Positions 1 to 10,715 of a stretch of DNA of 64,000 nt are shown here, piece after piece. Both the position numbers and the translations under genes were made by a program. Numbering within the stretch: the first letter of the stretch is position 1; each line of letters starts with the position of its first letter. The notes under the pieces were generated by a model. That model did not search any database. It saw only the letters and a list, made by a program, of their open reading frames with translations, and was not told where the DNA came from. Origin of the DNA: Euonymus europaeus (lineage: Eukaryota; Streptophyta; Magnoliopsida; Celastrales; Celastraceae); assembly GCA_963580455.1 (NCBI GenBank), contig OY756967.1:14716501-14780500 (forward strand), in the 5' to 3' direction.

Positions 1-1970
1 GGTAAAAAAATGCTTGAATTTAAAATACCAACAAATGGTATTTAAATACAAGTTTGAGTTTGGAATACCAACTTATAATATTTTTAATTTGAAAAACCAT
101 CAATTTATGGTAGTAAATTATTTTGTATTTGTTAACAGTGAGATGGTTTAAATTAATTATCATCGCGCTGCATCATTTTCATATAATAGCAATAAAATAA
201 AATTCTAGGCATACATCCTAAATATTTATCATCCATAAACTCTAAATGTCTATATGCCTCTAGCACCCTAGAATAATCATGTATGCAACTCTAGCACCCT
301 AGAATAATCATGTATGCAATTTACACTATTTACATCTACTAGAGTTACATGGTCATGGGGCCTTTAACCTAAAAGCCTAATAGATATTTTACAATCAACC
401 GACATACCCAAAACCTAATTTACAATACCCAAATATAAGTATACAACTAAACCCAAATCCAATATACAAAAGTCCAATATTAAATTTAAATTAAACCCAA
501 ATATTGTATACAAAGTCACAAATATTTCAATGCCCAAGAATTATGTTCAAAAAACCCAAACTACATAATAAAATACAAAACCCAAGTGGAGTGACCCAAT
601 GATTAAATTTTAAAGATAAAATCCCAATCTTTTGCTATAATGTTCGGCCCATCAACATAATATCCAGAACAAACAATTCCTCTAGCCCATGTTTTGTAGT
701 AACCTATACTTGGCCCAATACCTCTTCTTTCTTTTACTACCGACATCTCCTTTTTCTCCTCATATGGTCGAAAGTTAGCAGCTCCAATTGCAATGACAAC
801 AAAATATATTCATTCAAAGATTTACATAGAAACCACACAAGACATCCAGCAAAACATCGACAAACCAAAACAAAAATAAGCTAATTTAAAGTTCAAGAAA
901 CCTCATTCAATCATGAGCATAAATTTACCTTGCAAAATTGAGGCTATTGCAACCCCAAAAAAAATTGAGAAGAAAACAAGGTTTGAAAGATCTGGTGGTG
1001 ATGGGATCGGATACAGAGGAGATGGCGTTCAGTGATGATAATTGTGGCTTGGTGAAGTTGAGAGGACTGGGTAGAGATGGGGATGTAGTGATGGTGAAGA
1101 ATTTGGATTCAATGGAAAGAGGGAAGCTGCAAGTCAAATGGGATTATGCTAGGGAGATGCACTGGAACTTGGGACAGAGTTGATCCAAGTGATGGATTTA
1201 TGCTACAGGTGAGGGTTCGGTGAAGTGGTTTCACTGATAAGGTGTGGCTGATGGATTTGGACGGTATAGTGATGCTGGTATGATGAGATGAGGGTGGGCG
1301 ATAGTCACGGGTGACGTCGATGTGAGGAGATGATGGTGGTTTTGAGTGAAGGTGATGCTCGGTGGTGATGATGAAGTGAGTTACGAGTCAGAGGGAGAAG
1401 AGGATGACAGGCGGTGACGTCTGGTGATTTTTTTGGGTGGTCTTTGATTGATGAAGTAGACGAAGTGTCCAGTTAGGATTCAGGAGAGAGTCTATTTTTT
1501 TTCCTTTCCCTCCTTTGATGGGTGATCCTGTGAGATGTTTTTGGTAGTGTCATGGGCTCTTCCTTCAATGGTTTGAGTTGTGTGGCATTTTTTATGGCAA
1601 CTTGCAGGGGATGGGTAGGGATGATAATGAGAGTTTATGGTGAGGCAGTGGGTGATGAAGGGTGAGATGGAGTGGTGATGCAATGATGAATAAATGTGGG
1701 GGAAAGTCCAAGGGCTGGATTAGGTTTTAGGCTTATAGGTTGAGGGGTATTGGGATTAAAGTTTGGGCTTCAATTGGGTTTCAAGTCCGGTAAGAATTTG
1801 GATTAAGCTTATGGGATATTTGGGTTTTAGGTATGCCTTTGGGCTTGGGGTTTTCTTTGTTTTTTGTTTTTCTTTTTGTTTTTCTTCTTTTTCCTTCCTT
1901 ATTATTTTTCATTATTACTACTAAACACAATTAAAATAAAATTTGGCCCGAACAAAAGTAGAGTACTACA
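1..1970 (-). repeat. 3' LTR of the Ogre/Tat element, cut by the window edge
   Basis: This stretch matches 41673-42974 plus 54151-54796 almost throughout, including shared runs around the GATGGTGAAGAATTTGGATT block. It ends in ACTACA at 1970, so on the element strand the LTR begins TGTAGTACTC. Comparison with the right copy suggests about 460 bp lie left of the window. A plus-strand open frame at 938-1183 has a counterpart in the other LTR but is antisense to the element and is not called as a gene. Confidence 0.85.
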
Positions 1971-1983
1971 GCTGCCTCTCCTT
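1971..1983 (-). other. Polypurine tract of the Ogre/Tat element
   Basis: On the minus strand GCAAGGAGAGGCAGC lies directly before the LTR start TGTAGTAC. Ogre-type elements characteristically have a purine run ending GGCAGC at this place, which primes plus-strand DNA synthesis. Confidence 0.75.
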
Positions 1984-2103
1984 GCGGGACTTAACATAGT
2001 AAATGTTGCGAGAAGGTGTTGTAAACGAATTTTTGTCTAAATTCTACATAAAAGATAGTGCATGAGATCACTGTAGCCACCCCCGGCTTGATTGAAATTT
2101 GAA

Positions 2104-2512
2104 TTTCTTTTTTTTGGGCTATCTCTAGCTTGGCCGGACAAGGAAAATAAATTACTCAGGATTATTATGGCCATCTCCAGCTTTGCGAGACAAAGAAAAT
2201 AAATTTCTTGGGATCGTTGGGGGCATTCCCGGCTTGGCTGGGCAAGAAAAATAAATTGCTCGAAATCATTGAGATCATTCCCAGCTTGGCCAGACAAGGA
2301 AAATAAAGTGCTCATGATCAATGGGGTCGTTCCCGGCTTGGCAAGACAAGAAAAATAAATTGTTCGGGATCATTAGGGTCATTCCTGACTTGGCCAAATA
2401 AAGTGCTCGGGATCATTGGAGCCATTCCTGGCTTGGCCAAACAAGAAAAATAAATTATTGGGGATCATTAGGGTCATTCCTGGCTTAGTTAGACATCCAG
2501 TCTGTACTTTTC
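2104..2512. repeat. Tandem repeat, about 52-bp unit, in the Ogre 3' region
   Basis: About seven to eight diverged copies run head to tail. Each holds a core like GGCTTGGCCAGACAAG, then AAAATAAATT, then GGGATCATT, then a GTCATTCC-type link. The spacing between cores is 52 bp in the clearest central copies; some units are shortened. The array sits between pol and the 3' LTR, where Ogre elements are known to carry family-specific tandem repeats that can seed satellites. Confidence 0.8.
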
Positions 2513-4235
2513 GAACAAACTTGTAACGATACACAAAAGATTGACAATATGAAATGATGATGTATGCAATGACCTATCTTCCTGAGCTATGAATATTGCA
2601 TGCTCGTTTCCTCAAGGCTTTATCATCCTTAAGCATGTGTACAACTACGAATCGCTAGACCAATCCACTTCTTTCTTGAGACTGCCCCTTTGACTTATAG
2701 AGCCTTCTATGTCCTTTATGGAATCTAATTAATAAAAGCTTGGGCCCTCTCTTTTAGAACCCAACTTTTGAACTGTCTTTTCTTTTTTCCTTGTGATGAC
2801 GTCTCAAACTTTTATGTTACAAAGACGTATCAGTATAGTTCCGAAAAAAGGCTTCCTCGGCTTGATGATCTACTTCCTCGACTTAACGATCTTCTCGGTA
2901 GAAGCTGCCCTGTAATAATGAGCAAACGTAAGCTAGAGGCCCGCCATAGAGTATTCTCTCGCGTTGGCACTCTGATGCTTAAGTCAGATGCTGGCACAGA
3001 GAAACTCTCAGAAGAACACTGCTCGGTGTTCTTGGGAAAAGAGTAAATAGTATTTTAGTGAAAGAGTCGTCCCTTTTACCTGTGGGGTAACCCCCTTTAT
3101 ATAGTGAAGGTGGTTTGCATTAATAGAACTTGAGTGGTGGTGAATAATACCTTGCCAAATGAAGAAGTTACTGTTTTACCAGAAGAAGTTACTGTTCTAG
3201 AAGAAAGGCATCGAGAAGAACAACTTCATTTCTTGGTACCGAGCAACAGTTGGTAGAGTGGAAACTGCTATTCTGCTGACAGTTTTGCCACGTGTCTTAT
3301 TCTTAATGAAGAGGATAATTATGCTTATCACCTTGCTTAGCTTCACAATTAGTTTTTCTCTGTAAATTGCTCGTGTATATATTTCTACTTTCAAGATTGC
3401 CTATTCAGCTAGATTGTCCTTATTTTCTTTCAGGTACATCATTGGAATGTGATCATCTCTTTTCCTCCCAACACCATCCTTAGCCGCAATAATTCCATTC
3501 AGACCTTTGTCTAACTTAAGAGACCAACATACATCAATTTCTTGTCAAAAGTAATATTTTAATGCACTTGTTATATTTCTTGCTAAGACTTTGCCAGTGA
3601 TAAATACAATAGCATGACTATTTATGTTGATAATGGAAGCAAACGATAAATCTTTTGAGAAATGGTACAAGGATTATAAATATGGAAATGAAGGAAATAA
3701 GAGGTAGAGATGAAAGAACAAATAACCTTACGGTACTTTATTGGAAATGATGGACAATAATCAAAGGTTCTTTTAGACTTGATATATACTAGAGTGTAGA
3801 GAAGGTCACAGATGCGAGAGACAATACTGAACTTCTCAAGGATGAAATAGTGATACTCTAGAGATTGCACCAAAACTGCCCCAATTTTGATGTGTACCCA
3901 ATTAGCAGTGATCAAATCTGACTTATATGAGGCTGATTCTAAAGTTTCTATGGGTGCAGCCAAATCCCTTCTTCCATCAATGGACTGAAAACCTTTCCGA
4001 GCCTTAACAGACGCATAAACAATTGTCCCAGTTTTGGTGTGTTTTTCGCCAATTGCCATCAAACTCAACTACTACTAGTCAATTCTACACTTCTACCCAC
4101 TACCAAAAATAGCCAAATCACAACCGTTCTCCTTCAAATTATCTGAAACTTGAATTCACTTCAGTGACGTCTTCTTTTTTCCTAATTTTTTTGCTTGGAG
4201 CTCTTTTTTCAGGTTTTCACTCCAGCAGAATTTTT
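2513..4235 (-). other. Ogre/Tat 3' region between integrase and the tandem array
   Basis: No domain is recognisable here. It is AT-rich, with short open frames on both strands of which only 3622-4068 is long. Such long non-coding 3' stretches are usual in Ogre-type elements. It may contain diverged or secondary insertions; I see no paired LTR ends or target duplications inside it. Confidence 0.5.
3622..4068 (-). CDS. Hypothetical ORF downstream of Ogre integrase
   Basis: This 148-codon open frame lies on the element strand between the integrase end and the tandem repeat. I do not recognise the protein. The first 60 residues are mixed polar and charged and include ARKGFQSIDGRRDLAAP; the rest is rich in Tyr, Ile, Ser and Phe and looks like translated AT-rich DNA. 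The neighbouring pol is full of stops, so an open frame this long may be chance or a younger captured segment. There is no homologous copy elsewhere in the window to test conservation. Treat as an uncertain coding call. Confidence 0.25.
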   Translation of the reverse strand: MSLMAIGEKHTKTGTIVYASVKARKGFQSIDGRRDLAAPIETLESASYKSDLITANWVHIKIGAVLVQSLEYHYFILEKFSIVSRICDLLYTLVYIKSKRTFDYCPSFPIKYRKVICSFISTSYFLHFHIYNPCTISQKIYRLLPLST

Positions 4236-4239
4236 TTAT

Positions 4240-5291
4240 ACGTAATATCGCTTGAGGACATCAGCATTTATTGGGTGGGGCAAATCGTCACCATACATTC
4301 TTTTCAAAATTACTGCCCCACCGAAGAACGCTTTCTTCACCACAAATGGCCCCTTATAGGTAAGAGTCCATTTTCCTCAATGATCTTTCTGTGATGGTTG
4401 AATCATGTTCATTACCAGATCTACTTTGTTGAAACAACGAGGATATATTTTCTTATGGTGATCCCTTATCATTCGTCTTTGATAGAGCTATCCTCTATAG
4501 AGTGCTCCTAATCTTCTTTTTTCAATGAAGTTCGAATGCACACACCGAGTTTGAGCCCATTTGGCTTACTCTAAATTGGCCTCCACTGCCACCCTTAATG
4601 AGGGGATCTCTACCTCAATGGGAAGGACTGCTTCAATCCTACATACTAGAGGAAAAGGACATTCATCGGTAGAATTGCGTAAAGAAGTCTAATACCTGTA
4701 TAGAGGAAACATTGTTTTTCATGCCACTCTTTATAATTTTCTGTCTCTTCTGAATGATCTTTTTGATGTTTTTATTTGCTGCCTCAACAGCTCCATTCAT
4801 CTTAGGACAATAAGGAGAAGAATTATCGTGCTTGATTTTTAATTGATCACATAAATCTTTCACCATCTTTCTGTTGAAATTCGTTCCATTATTGGTAATA
4901 ATCCTATCAAGAACTCCATAACGACAGACATTGTCTTTCTTCAAGAATCGAACAATGACACCAGTAGTCACATTGGCGAAGGAATTTGCCTCCACCCACT
5001 TTGTAAAATAGTCAATCGCGTTTATTATGAAACGATGTACATTGGGTTTGATGGGACTGATAACATCTAATCCCCACATCGAAAATGGCCATGGGGCTGT
5101 TACTACATGTAGAGGATTCACTGGAACATGTGTCTTATTTGCATAAATCTACCACTTTTGACATTTGATGGCATAGCTAATACAGTCTCTCTCCATGGTA
5201 AGCAAAAAGTAGCCTGCTCGAAGTATTTTCCTGGCCATCGAATATCCACTTAAATGAGTCCCACATATCCTCTCATGTATCTCTCTATTTT
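4240..5291 (-). pseudogene. pol (IN): Ogre/Tat integrase, broken
   Basis: Integrase inserts the element cDNA into the nuclear genome. The minus strand shows a degraded zinc-binding part (about 5150-5290: GTHLSGYSMARKILRAGYF), then the catalytic core in an open stretch at 4663-5121. In the core the first Asp is present (GLDVISP) and the Glu is present (NGAVEAANKN). The second Asp is replaced by Asn (IITNNGTNF where family members have a TDNG motif). A C-terminal part follows after frameshifts: AFSLVYGMEAVLP at about 4650 and KWTLTYKGPFVVKKAF near 4350. Several stops plus the missing catalytic Asp make it non-functional. It follows RNase H as expected for gypsy order. Confidence 0.85.
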
Positions 5292-5994
5292 CTACTTTGC
5301 CTCTTCCACGTCTACACAATGGAGAAATACAAACCCTGGACTTCTTTTATATAGAACAGTCTCATCCCAGAAAAAGAAACCAACAAGCCTTCGTATGGTG
5401 CATTTATCATTTTCAGAGGCATCTAGAGGATATTCTCCTTTCTCCAGATATTGTCTCACATCATAGTACCATAGTTTACTGTCAGGTTTTGCTACTATAT
5501 TCAAACAATGTGCCTGAGTGTCACGCTTTTCAATCTTAATCACTTCAACTTCCTCATGATGATCCAGGTTAAACATGGCTACTAATGTAGTCAAAGCATC
5601 TGCCATCTGATTTTCTGCTCTTGGAACATAATCAAACTCTATCCAATCAAAGAATTTGACCAATTTCTTGATATGCTGATAGTCTGGGACCAACTTAACA
5701 TCTCTGGTTTCCCATTCATCATTCGACTATCTGATTATCAGTTGGGAGTCACAATAAACTTGAAGCTTTTTATTCCCCTTATCAATAGCAGCCTGAATTC
5801 CCATATATGGCACATGCTTCATATTCAAATACATTATTGGTACACTCAAAATATAATTTTCCAATAAATAGAGTGACTTTTCTTTTTGGAGGAATAAGTA
5901 CGGCCCCAATTTCGCTACCAACGATATTAGAGGCGCCGTCAAATAACAAAATCCATTTTTCTGAGTTCTTCTGGTCCTCCATCTCTAAAAACAA
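5292..5994 (-). pseudogene. pol (RH): Ogre/Tat RNase H, frameshifted
   Basis: RNase H removes the RNA strand during reverse transcription. On the minus strand the N-terminal part reads WILLFDGASNIVGSEIGAVL, with the first catalytic Asp in FDGAS, then EYEACAIY. After a frameshift, LQVYCDSQLIIR carries the CDS Asp, and DYVPRAENQMADALTTL carries the C-terminal motif with another Asp. Three reading frames are needed to follow the domain, so at least two frameshifts have accumulated. The frame at 5292-5693 runs on into the spacer before the integrase zinc finger. Confidence 0.85.
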
Positions 5995-6077
5995 AACTTC
6001 ATCATCAGGGAACTTGAAAATTGGCTCACATGTAGTAGTTAGTTGTGAAATGAACCTGGCGATATAATTGTGTCTCC

Positions 6078-6378
6078 CTAAAAATCCTCTAACCTCCTTC
6101 TCCGTGCGAGGGGTGGCATTGCTAAAATAGCCTTCTCCTTTTCTAGATTTACTTCAATGCCTTTTCCGCTTACTATGAATCCTAATAACTTCCCAGAGGT
6201 TGGCCCGAATGTGCATTTCAAAGGATTCAACTTCAATTGGTGTTTTCCCAATCTTTTGAATAACTTATCCAGACTGGTCATATGATTCTCATCCTCCTTG
6301 GATTTTGCAATCATATCATCCATATACACTTCAATCTCCTTGTGCATCATGTCATGGAACAAAGTAACCATGGCCAAT
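6078..6378 (-). pseudogene. pol (RT): Ogre/Tat reverse transcriptase, C-terminal half
   Basis: Minus-strand translation gives AMVTLFHDMMHKEIEVYMDD, the RT active-site region with a YMDD box, then LNPLKCTFGPTSGKLLGFIV, the typical Tat/Ogre continuation. The N-terminal half of the same RT lies at 6813-7290; the two are separated by a foreign segment of about 434 bp (6379-6812). The open frame of 164 codons (6078-6572) runs through the junction into the foreign segment. Downstream the connection to RNase H is frameshifted. Confidence 0.88.
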
Positions 6379-6812
6379 CTATCAACCACTGTGAAGATAA
6401 CATTCTTCCCCTTAGAAAAAGGCAAGCCTTCAATGAAGTCCATGCTCACCTCTGCCCAAGGTTTATGAGGAATCTGTAGGGGCTGCAATAAACCTTGAGG
6501 TAATGTGTTAGTGTATTTAGTTGTCTGGCACACGGCACATTCTTGCACAAATTGCTTGACATCATTCTTCATTCCCTCCCAAAAAAACTCCTTCCTAGCT
6601 CTCTACAATGTCTTATCAAACCCTCGATGACCTGCCATAGGTGTACTATGTATTTCGAAAAGTAGCCGTTTCTTCAAGCTAGGATCACTGCCCACAACCA
6701 ATCTGCCTCGATAAATCAGAGTACCATTCCGCAATTCATATCCTGCAGGTAAATCCTCTACTGCCGAAAGCAGCTTTTGCAACTTGATATCTGTAGCATA
6801 AGTTTGCTTCTG
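6379..6812 (-). pseudogene. Integrase zinc-finger fragment of another gypsy lineage, inserted in the Ogre RT
   Basis: Minus-strand translation gives YELRNGTLIYRGRLVVGSDP, then EIHSTPMAGHRGFD, then VQECAVCQTTKY and GLLQPLQIPHKPWAEVSMDF followed by a VVDRL end. This is the HHCC zinc-binding domain and the start of the catalytic core of a chromovirus-type (Tekay/Reina/CRM) integrase, quite unlike the Ogre integrase at 4240-5291. It replaces about five RT codons between VMPFGLKN and AMVTLFHD. There is one internal stop near 6600. No target duplication or LTR end flanks it, so template switching or repair-mediated capture is likelier than transposition. Confidence 0.82.
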
Positions 6813-7290
6813 TATTTTTCAAGCCAAATGGCATTACCTTGTAACAAAAGGTACCCCACAAGGTAATGAAGGTTGTCTTTTCTCGATGCTCAGGTGCCAA
6901 CCATCCATAAAGGAGAATGTAAAATACTTAGTTGTGTTATCAACTAGTATGTCAATATATGGTGGAGGAGATTCATCCTTCTGGCTTGCCCGATTGAGAT
7001 CTCTATAATCCACGCACATCTGCACTTTGCCATCCTTTTTCGGGACTGGCACAATATTTGCAACCCACTCAAGATATCTTTCCATAGCAAGGAACCCTAC
7101 ATCGAACTGCTTCTTCACTTCGTCTCTAATCTTCCAAAGCATGTCCAGTTTTAATCTTCTTAGTTTTTGCTTTACGGGAGGGCATTTTGTCTTTAATGGC
7201 AATTTGTGTACTCTTATACTTGTATCTAGCCCTGGCATATCTTCGTAGGATCATGCAAAAATGTCCTAGTATTCATGCAAAAAATCTATC
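6813..7290 (-). pseudogene. pol (RT): Ogre/Tat reverse transcriptase, N-terminal half
   Basis: The frame at 6834-7238 starts MPGLDTSIRVHKLPLK and contains PPVKQKLRR, WVANIVPVPKKDGKVQMCVD and YRDLNRAS. These are the fingers and palm motifs of Tat/Ogre RT, with the first catalytic Asp expected in the FSFMDG motif. The upstream part (DIFA, SYEDMPGLDT) is interrupted by stops near 7255-7285. A small deletion follows FSFMDG. The RT breaks off at VMPFGLKN (6813-6836), where the foreign integrase fragment begins. Confidence 0.87.
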
Positions 7291-8160
7291 AACTCTTCTC
7301 TAACATACCCGTCGAAGGCTGCACCTATTCTGACTTCTTTTTTTTGGTCTTCGATTCCTAAATTGACCACCTCTACCATTTATTTATGGGGTTGAATTAT
7401 TTTTTCCTGTAACTCAACCTGTCTCAACATTTTTGGCATAATTTTGAGCTCTTCATATAAGTCACAGTCTACACTGTTAATGGGTGCACCAAAATCTTAT
7501 TCGTTAGGTTCATTATCCTTATATGAGACTTGGAAATTGGAGTTGATAGAAAAAATGGAAATTTTTAGTAAGGAATTTTATTCATAATGAGATCGATAAA
7601 GACATTGGATTGAGAAATGACATGACTAAGCACGCAAACAACAGATACTATAACAATTTATGAAAGCAAAGAAAAAATATACTCATTGCAAAGGTCCCAT
7701 CAGTGGCCATTGAGCTAGACCACAGTGGGTAGTGCATACGAATATTACTTTTGCATGCAATTGAGGGACACCGATAACTCCAAGCAAGTCCAATTTCCTG
7801 TGAGTTGCTCTATTGGGGAACGAGTTAACCTTTTCCATGAAATCCCAAACGATAAAGCTATCATACAACCAAGGGAGTGGCTTCCTTTGAGCATCCAGTT
7901 CCCTTCCTTCCAAATGGGTCATCCATTTTGCTTGCTTCTCCTCCCATGCTCATAGCCTATCAGCTCTACTAGGCTTGTATCCTAGTCCCCAACGCTCGTC
8001 ATGTTTCGAGATTTCCATAGGCTCTCTTATTCCCTGCTCTTTCCTTCCTAAGCCTTTTCATGGCTGAAACCCCATTTTCAACATAATCTTCCCGATAAAT
8101 TTGGTCGTCTTTAATAGCTGGGAATGCATCTATGTGGAGTGAATTGGACATTGACGCTAC
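7291..8160 (-). pseudogene. Ogre/Tat protease-RT linker with a possible spliced intron
   Basis: Two coding islands can be read on the minus strand. After protease, about 7690-8000 reads GYKPSRADRL, WMTHLEGRELDAQRKPLPWL. Before RT, about 7300-7500 reads PINSVDCDLYEELKIMPKML and MVEVVNLGIEDQKKEVRIGA. Between them, about 7529-7682 is non-coding, T-rich on the element strand, and bounded by a possible GT donor (GTATAT at 7682-7677) and AG acceptor (7530-7529) after a pyrimidine-rich tract. Ogre elements are known to have an intron between protease and RT. The exact splice sites are inferred. Confidence 0.55.
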
Positions 8161-8166
8161 CATGTA

Positions 8167-8915
8167 CTACGATCGACCCTTGATTGTATAGACTCTCCCT
8201 TCATCGACGTACTTAAGAATTTGATGCAGAAAGGAAGGGATGGCACCGACGGCATGAATCCCTGGCCTTCCCAAGAGGAAACTATAGGTGGGGATAATAT
8301 CCATCACCATGAATGAAACCAGGAAGGTAACGTTTGCTCTCCAATGGGATTTCAATTTCCCCCCATTATTTCTCTCTTGGTTTCTTCGAAGGCCTTTGCC
8401 ACCATTGGGACTTGCCTCATATATGATTTTTCAATGGGCAACCTTTCTAGGGTTTCTTTTTGCAATATGTTCAATGAAGAACCATTATCTATGAAGGTGC
8501 TCGCCACTTCGAATACCTGGCATTTAGCCAACACGCGCAGCGCTTTATTGTGTCTCATTCCTTCTTCAAGAAGCTGTTCTTTAGTGAAGGATAGCAGGTG
8601 AGTAGCCAGCACATTCCCAATGATCCTATCTGGTGATTCAGTTGATATCTTCTCAGGCATATAGGCCAGGTTCAACACCATATACTCGTTTAATTGATCT
8701 ACCACCATATACTCGCTTTGGCAGATAATTTTTAAGCACTCTTGTACCTCATCATCGATCACCCTTTGTCTTCTTTCCTCACAGGTGATAGGCTCCTTCA
8801 CAATGTCTTCCTCTCCTGTGGGTTCTTTTCCCTTCTTTTTCCTTTCCGCCTCCACCTTTATCATATTGCTATTGCTGGATTCTTCCCAAGGCAGGAAGCG
8901 TCCACTCCGAGTCAT
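8167..8915 (-). pseudogene. pol (PR): Ogre/Tat aspartic protease region, frameshifted
   Basis: The protease matures Gag-Pol. The 187-codon frame at 8352-8915 begins MTRSGRFLPWEE, then has KIICQSEYMVVDQLN and HNKALRVLAKCQVFEVAS. The active-site motif is FIDNGSSLNILQKETLERL, with DNGS in place of the DTGA/DSGA of other groups, as is usual for Ogre/Tat. After a frameshift at about 8355 the frame at 8167-8355 gives VMDIIPTYSFLLGRPGIHA, the second protease signature (LLGRPW in intact relatives). At least one frameshift and stops disable it. Confidence 0.88.
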
Positions 8916-9319
8916 CCCACTAACCCCGAAATTTTCTCAACATCGTTTGTTGATTCTTTCTCATATACCCACTAAACTAATTTATTATTGATGTAGGCAG
9001 GCTGCGAGGAGAACGCTGGTGCATCCCAGTCCTTGATCGCCTGTAAAAGCTATCTTCAACGACATCGACAGATCCTTCATGATCTGTCCCTTCTTCAAAC
9101 AATATTTTTCTTGATGTCCATCAAATACTAGACTCTTTTCCTAAACTATATACAATTTTCTAGAGAGTTTCCTCGTACATCTCCATGGAATCTACATGTT
9201 CTTGATTCATCATACCCATTGTATCTCAAGATCGGGTCCAGCTCCTCCTTCTGAACAGGCCTTTCTCGCTCCAAGTCATTCATCACAATACAAAATGGTG
9301 TGGTTGTCTTAGCCACCTC
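8916..9319 (-). pseudogene. gag: Ogre/Tat gag C-terminal remnant
   Basis: Minus-strand translation gives ERERPVQKEELDPILRYNGY and CRFHGDVRGNSLENC, a Cys/His motif of the type found near the C-terminus of Tat/Ogre Gag, followed by a degraded stretch that leads into the protease. A similar motif (CAYDADTPRHSIENC) lies at the other side of the Tork cluster near 35750. The Tork insertion or an accompanying rearrangement therefore fell inside the gag C-terminal region. The boundary near 9320 is where translation switches to Tork integrase/RT. Confidence 0.65.
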
Positions 9320-9868
9320 TCTTCTGATCCATTTACATCCAATTGGCTTATTCTCAGGTTGGAGATCAACCAATTCCCAAGTATGGTTACTTAGAATGGA
9401 ATATAATTCACTGTTTACAACTTCTTTCAATAATGGAGCATCCGGTGTTAACATTGCTTCCTTGAATGTCTGAGGGTCCGTTTCTAACATATATCTTAGA
9501 AATTCAAGACCAAAGGACTTCGAGAATTTTGGTCTCTTGCTCTTTCTAGGTCCATCAACCTCTTGTTCTTCATTTTGTTCTTTCTCATAAATTGAATCTC
9601 TATTCCTTTTCGGAGAGGCTTTGCTTCGTTTGCAAGGAAATATTTCCTCAAAAAATTCCGCGTCTTTTGTTTCCATGATTGTATTTACATGGATATCATC
9701 TATCTCATATTTGTGTACTAGAAATCTGAATGCACTACTATTTTGAGCATATCCCAATAATATGCAATCCACAGTTTTAGCTTCGAGTTTGACTTGTTTA
9801 GGTGGAGGTACTGCCACCTTAGCTAGACACCCCCACACTTTCAAGTATTTGAAAGGAGGTGGTCTTTT
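9320..9868 (-). pseudogene. Tork-like pol fragment (integrase end to RT start)
   Basis: The minus-strand frame reads MKVWGCLAKVAVPPPKQVKL, then EIDDIHVNTIMETKDAEFFEE, then SNHTWELVDLQPENKPIGCK. It matches the corresponding part of the larger Tork copy at 30450-30990. It breaks off after GCKWI near 9320, where Ogre gag sequence starts, and on the right it joins an inverted copy of the same region at about 9868. Confidence 0.8.
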
Positions 9869-10715
9869 ATTTTTGGGATATGATCAAAATAGCAGTGCAT
9901 TCAGATTTCTAGTCCATAAATATGAGATAGATGATATTCATGTAAATACTATCGTGGAAACCAGAGATGCAGAATTTTTTGAGGAAATATTTCCTTCCAA
10001 ACGAAACGAAACCTCTCAGAAAAGGAATTGAGATTCAAAATTTGAAATTTCTATTACGAAATGAATTCAAATTTTCGTTACAGTTTTAAATTCATTTTAT
10101 TACTGGTCAGTCACGGAATTTATTTGGCTGATTTTTAGGGTCAGTTTTGGGTTTGGGTTCTACTATAAATAGTAGCCTAGGAATAGAGGAAAATATACAA
10201 CTCTAGAGCCAAAACTCTCTTTCTTCTTCATAGTCAAATTTCTTCTTCTTTGAGAGTGCATTCTATTCTTGGTTCGAACAAGCCTACCGGTAGAAGGAAG
10301 TGTTGTATCTTGGGAGGTGTTTGCCTACTTTAGCATTGACACCAGTGGCTAGGGCATTTTCACCTTAAGGAGATTCGCGCTTCGCATACCTCACTTCAAT
10401 CTCATGTTTGCATTCCGATCCGGTCTTTGATAACTTCGATTGTTCTCACTTTCAATTCTACATATATGATATGTATTGTGTCATGCTTTATTGAATTGTA
10501 AAACTCATTGTATTCCATGTGTTCAACTACTTCATATTTGTATTCTATTATTTACAACAATTTTAAGATGAAGAACATCGATTTTTGTATGTGCAAGCCA
10601 CGGTTGTTTTTTGTGTTTATATGCCACTGTTGCCTTATATTTTCATGCCACCACCACTGTGAGCTTGCACGTGCAAATAGATACTTTAATCGATCAATAG
10701 TAGATTAGATATGTA
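9869..10715 (+). pseudogene. Inverted Tork-like fragment: integrase tail fused to LTR
   Basis: Bases 9869-10030 encode, on the plus strand, NSSAFRFLVHKYEIDDIHVN and FFEEIFPSKRNETSQKRN, the same integrase C-terminal region that lies on the minus strand just to the left. Coding stops at a TGA and the sequence continues directly into LTR sequence (about 10030-10715) that is the inverse of 11076-11700. The RT, RNase H and 3' untranslated parts are missing, so an internal deletion joined the two. The LTR part carries a TATA box at 10164. Confidence 0.78.
10164..10171 (+). promoter_or_regulatory. TATA box of the plus-oriented Tork LTR
   Basis: CTACTATAAATAGTAG is conserved at the same place in all three Tork LTRs here (also 11568-11575 and 34329-34336, minus). 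It lies upstream of the AGCCTAGGAATAGAGG block that is likely near the transcription start. Confidence 0.6.

Noticed and set aside
938..1183. Plus-strand ORF in the Ogre LTR with a counterpart at 42651-42851
   Set aside because: It is antisense to the element, starts at different ATGs in the two copies and lies in a G/A-rich stretch. LTR identity alone explains the shared frame.
2104..2512. CRISPR-like array
   Set aside because: The repeats are contiguous diverged tandem units without unique spacers, in a plant retroelement.
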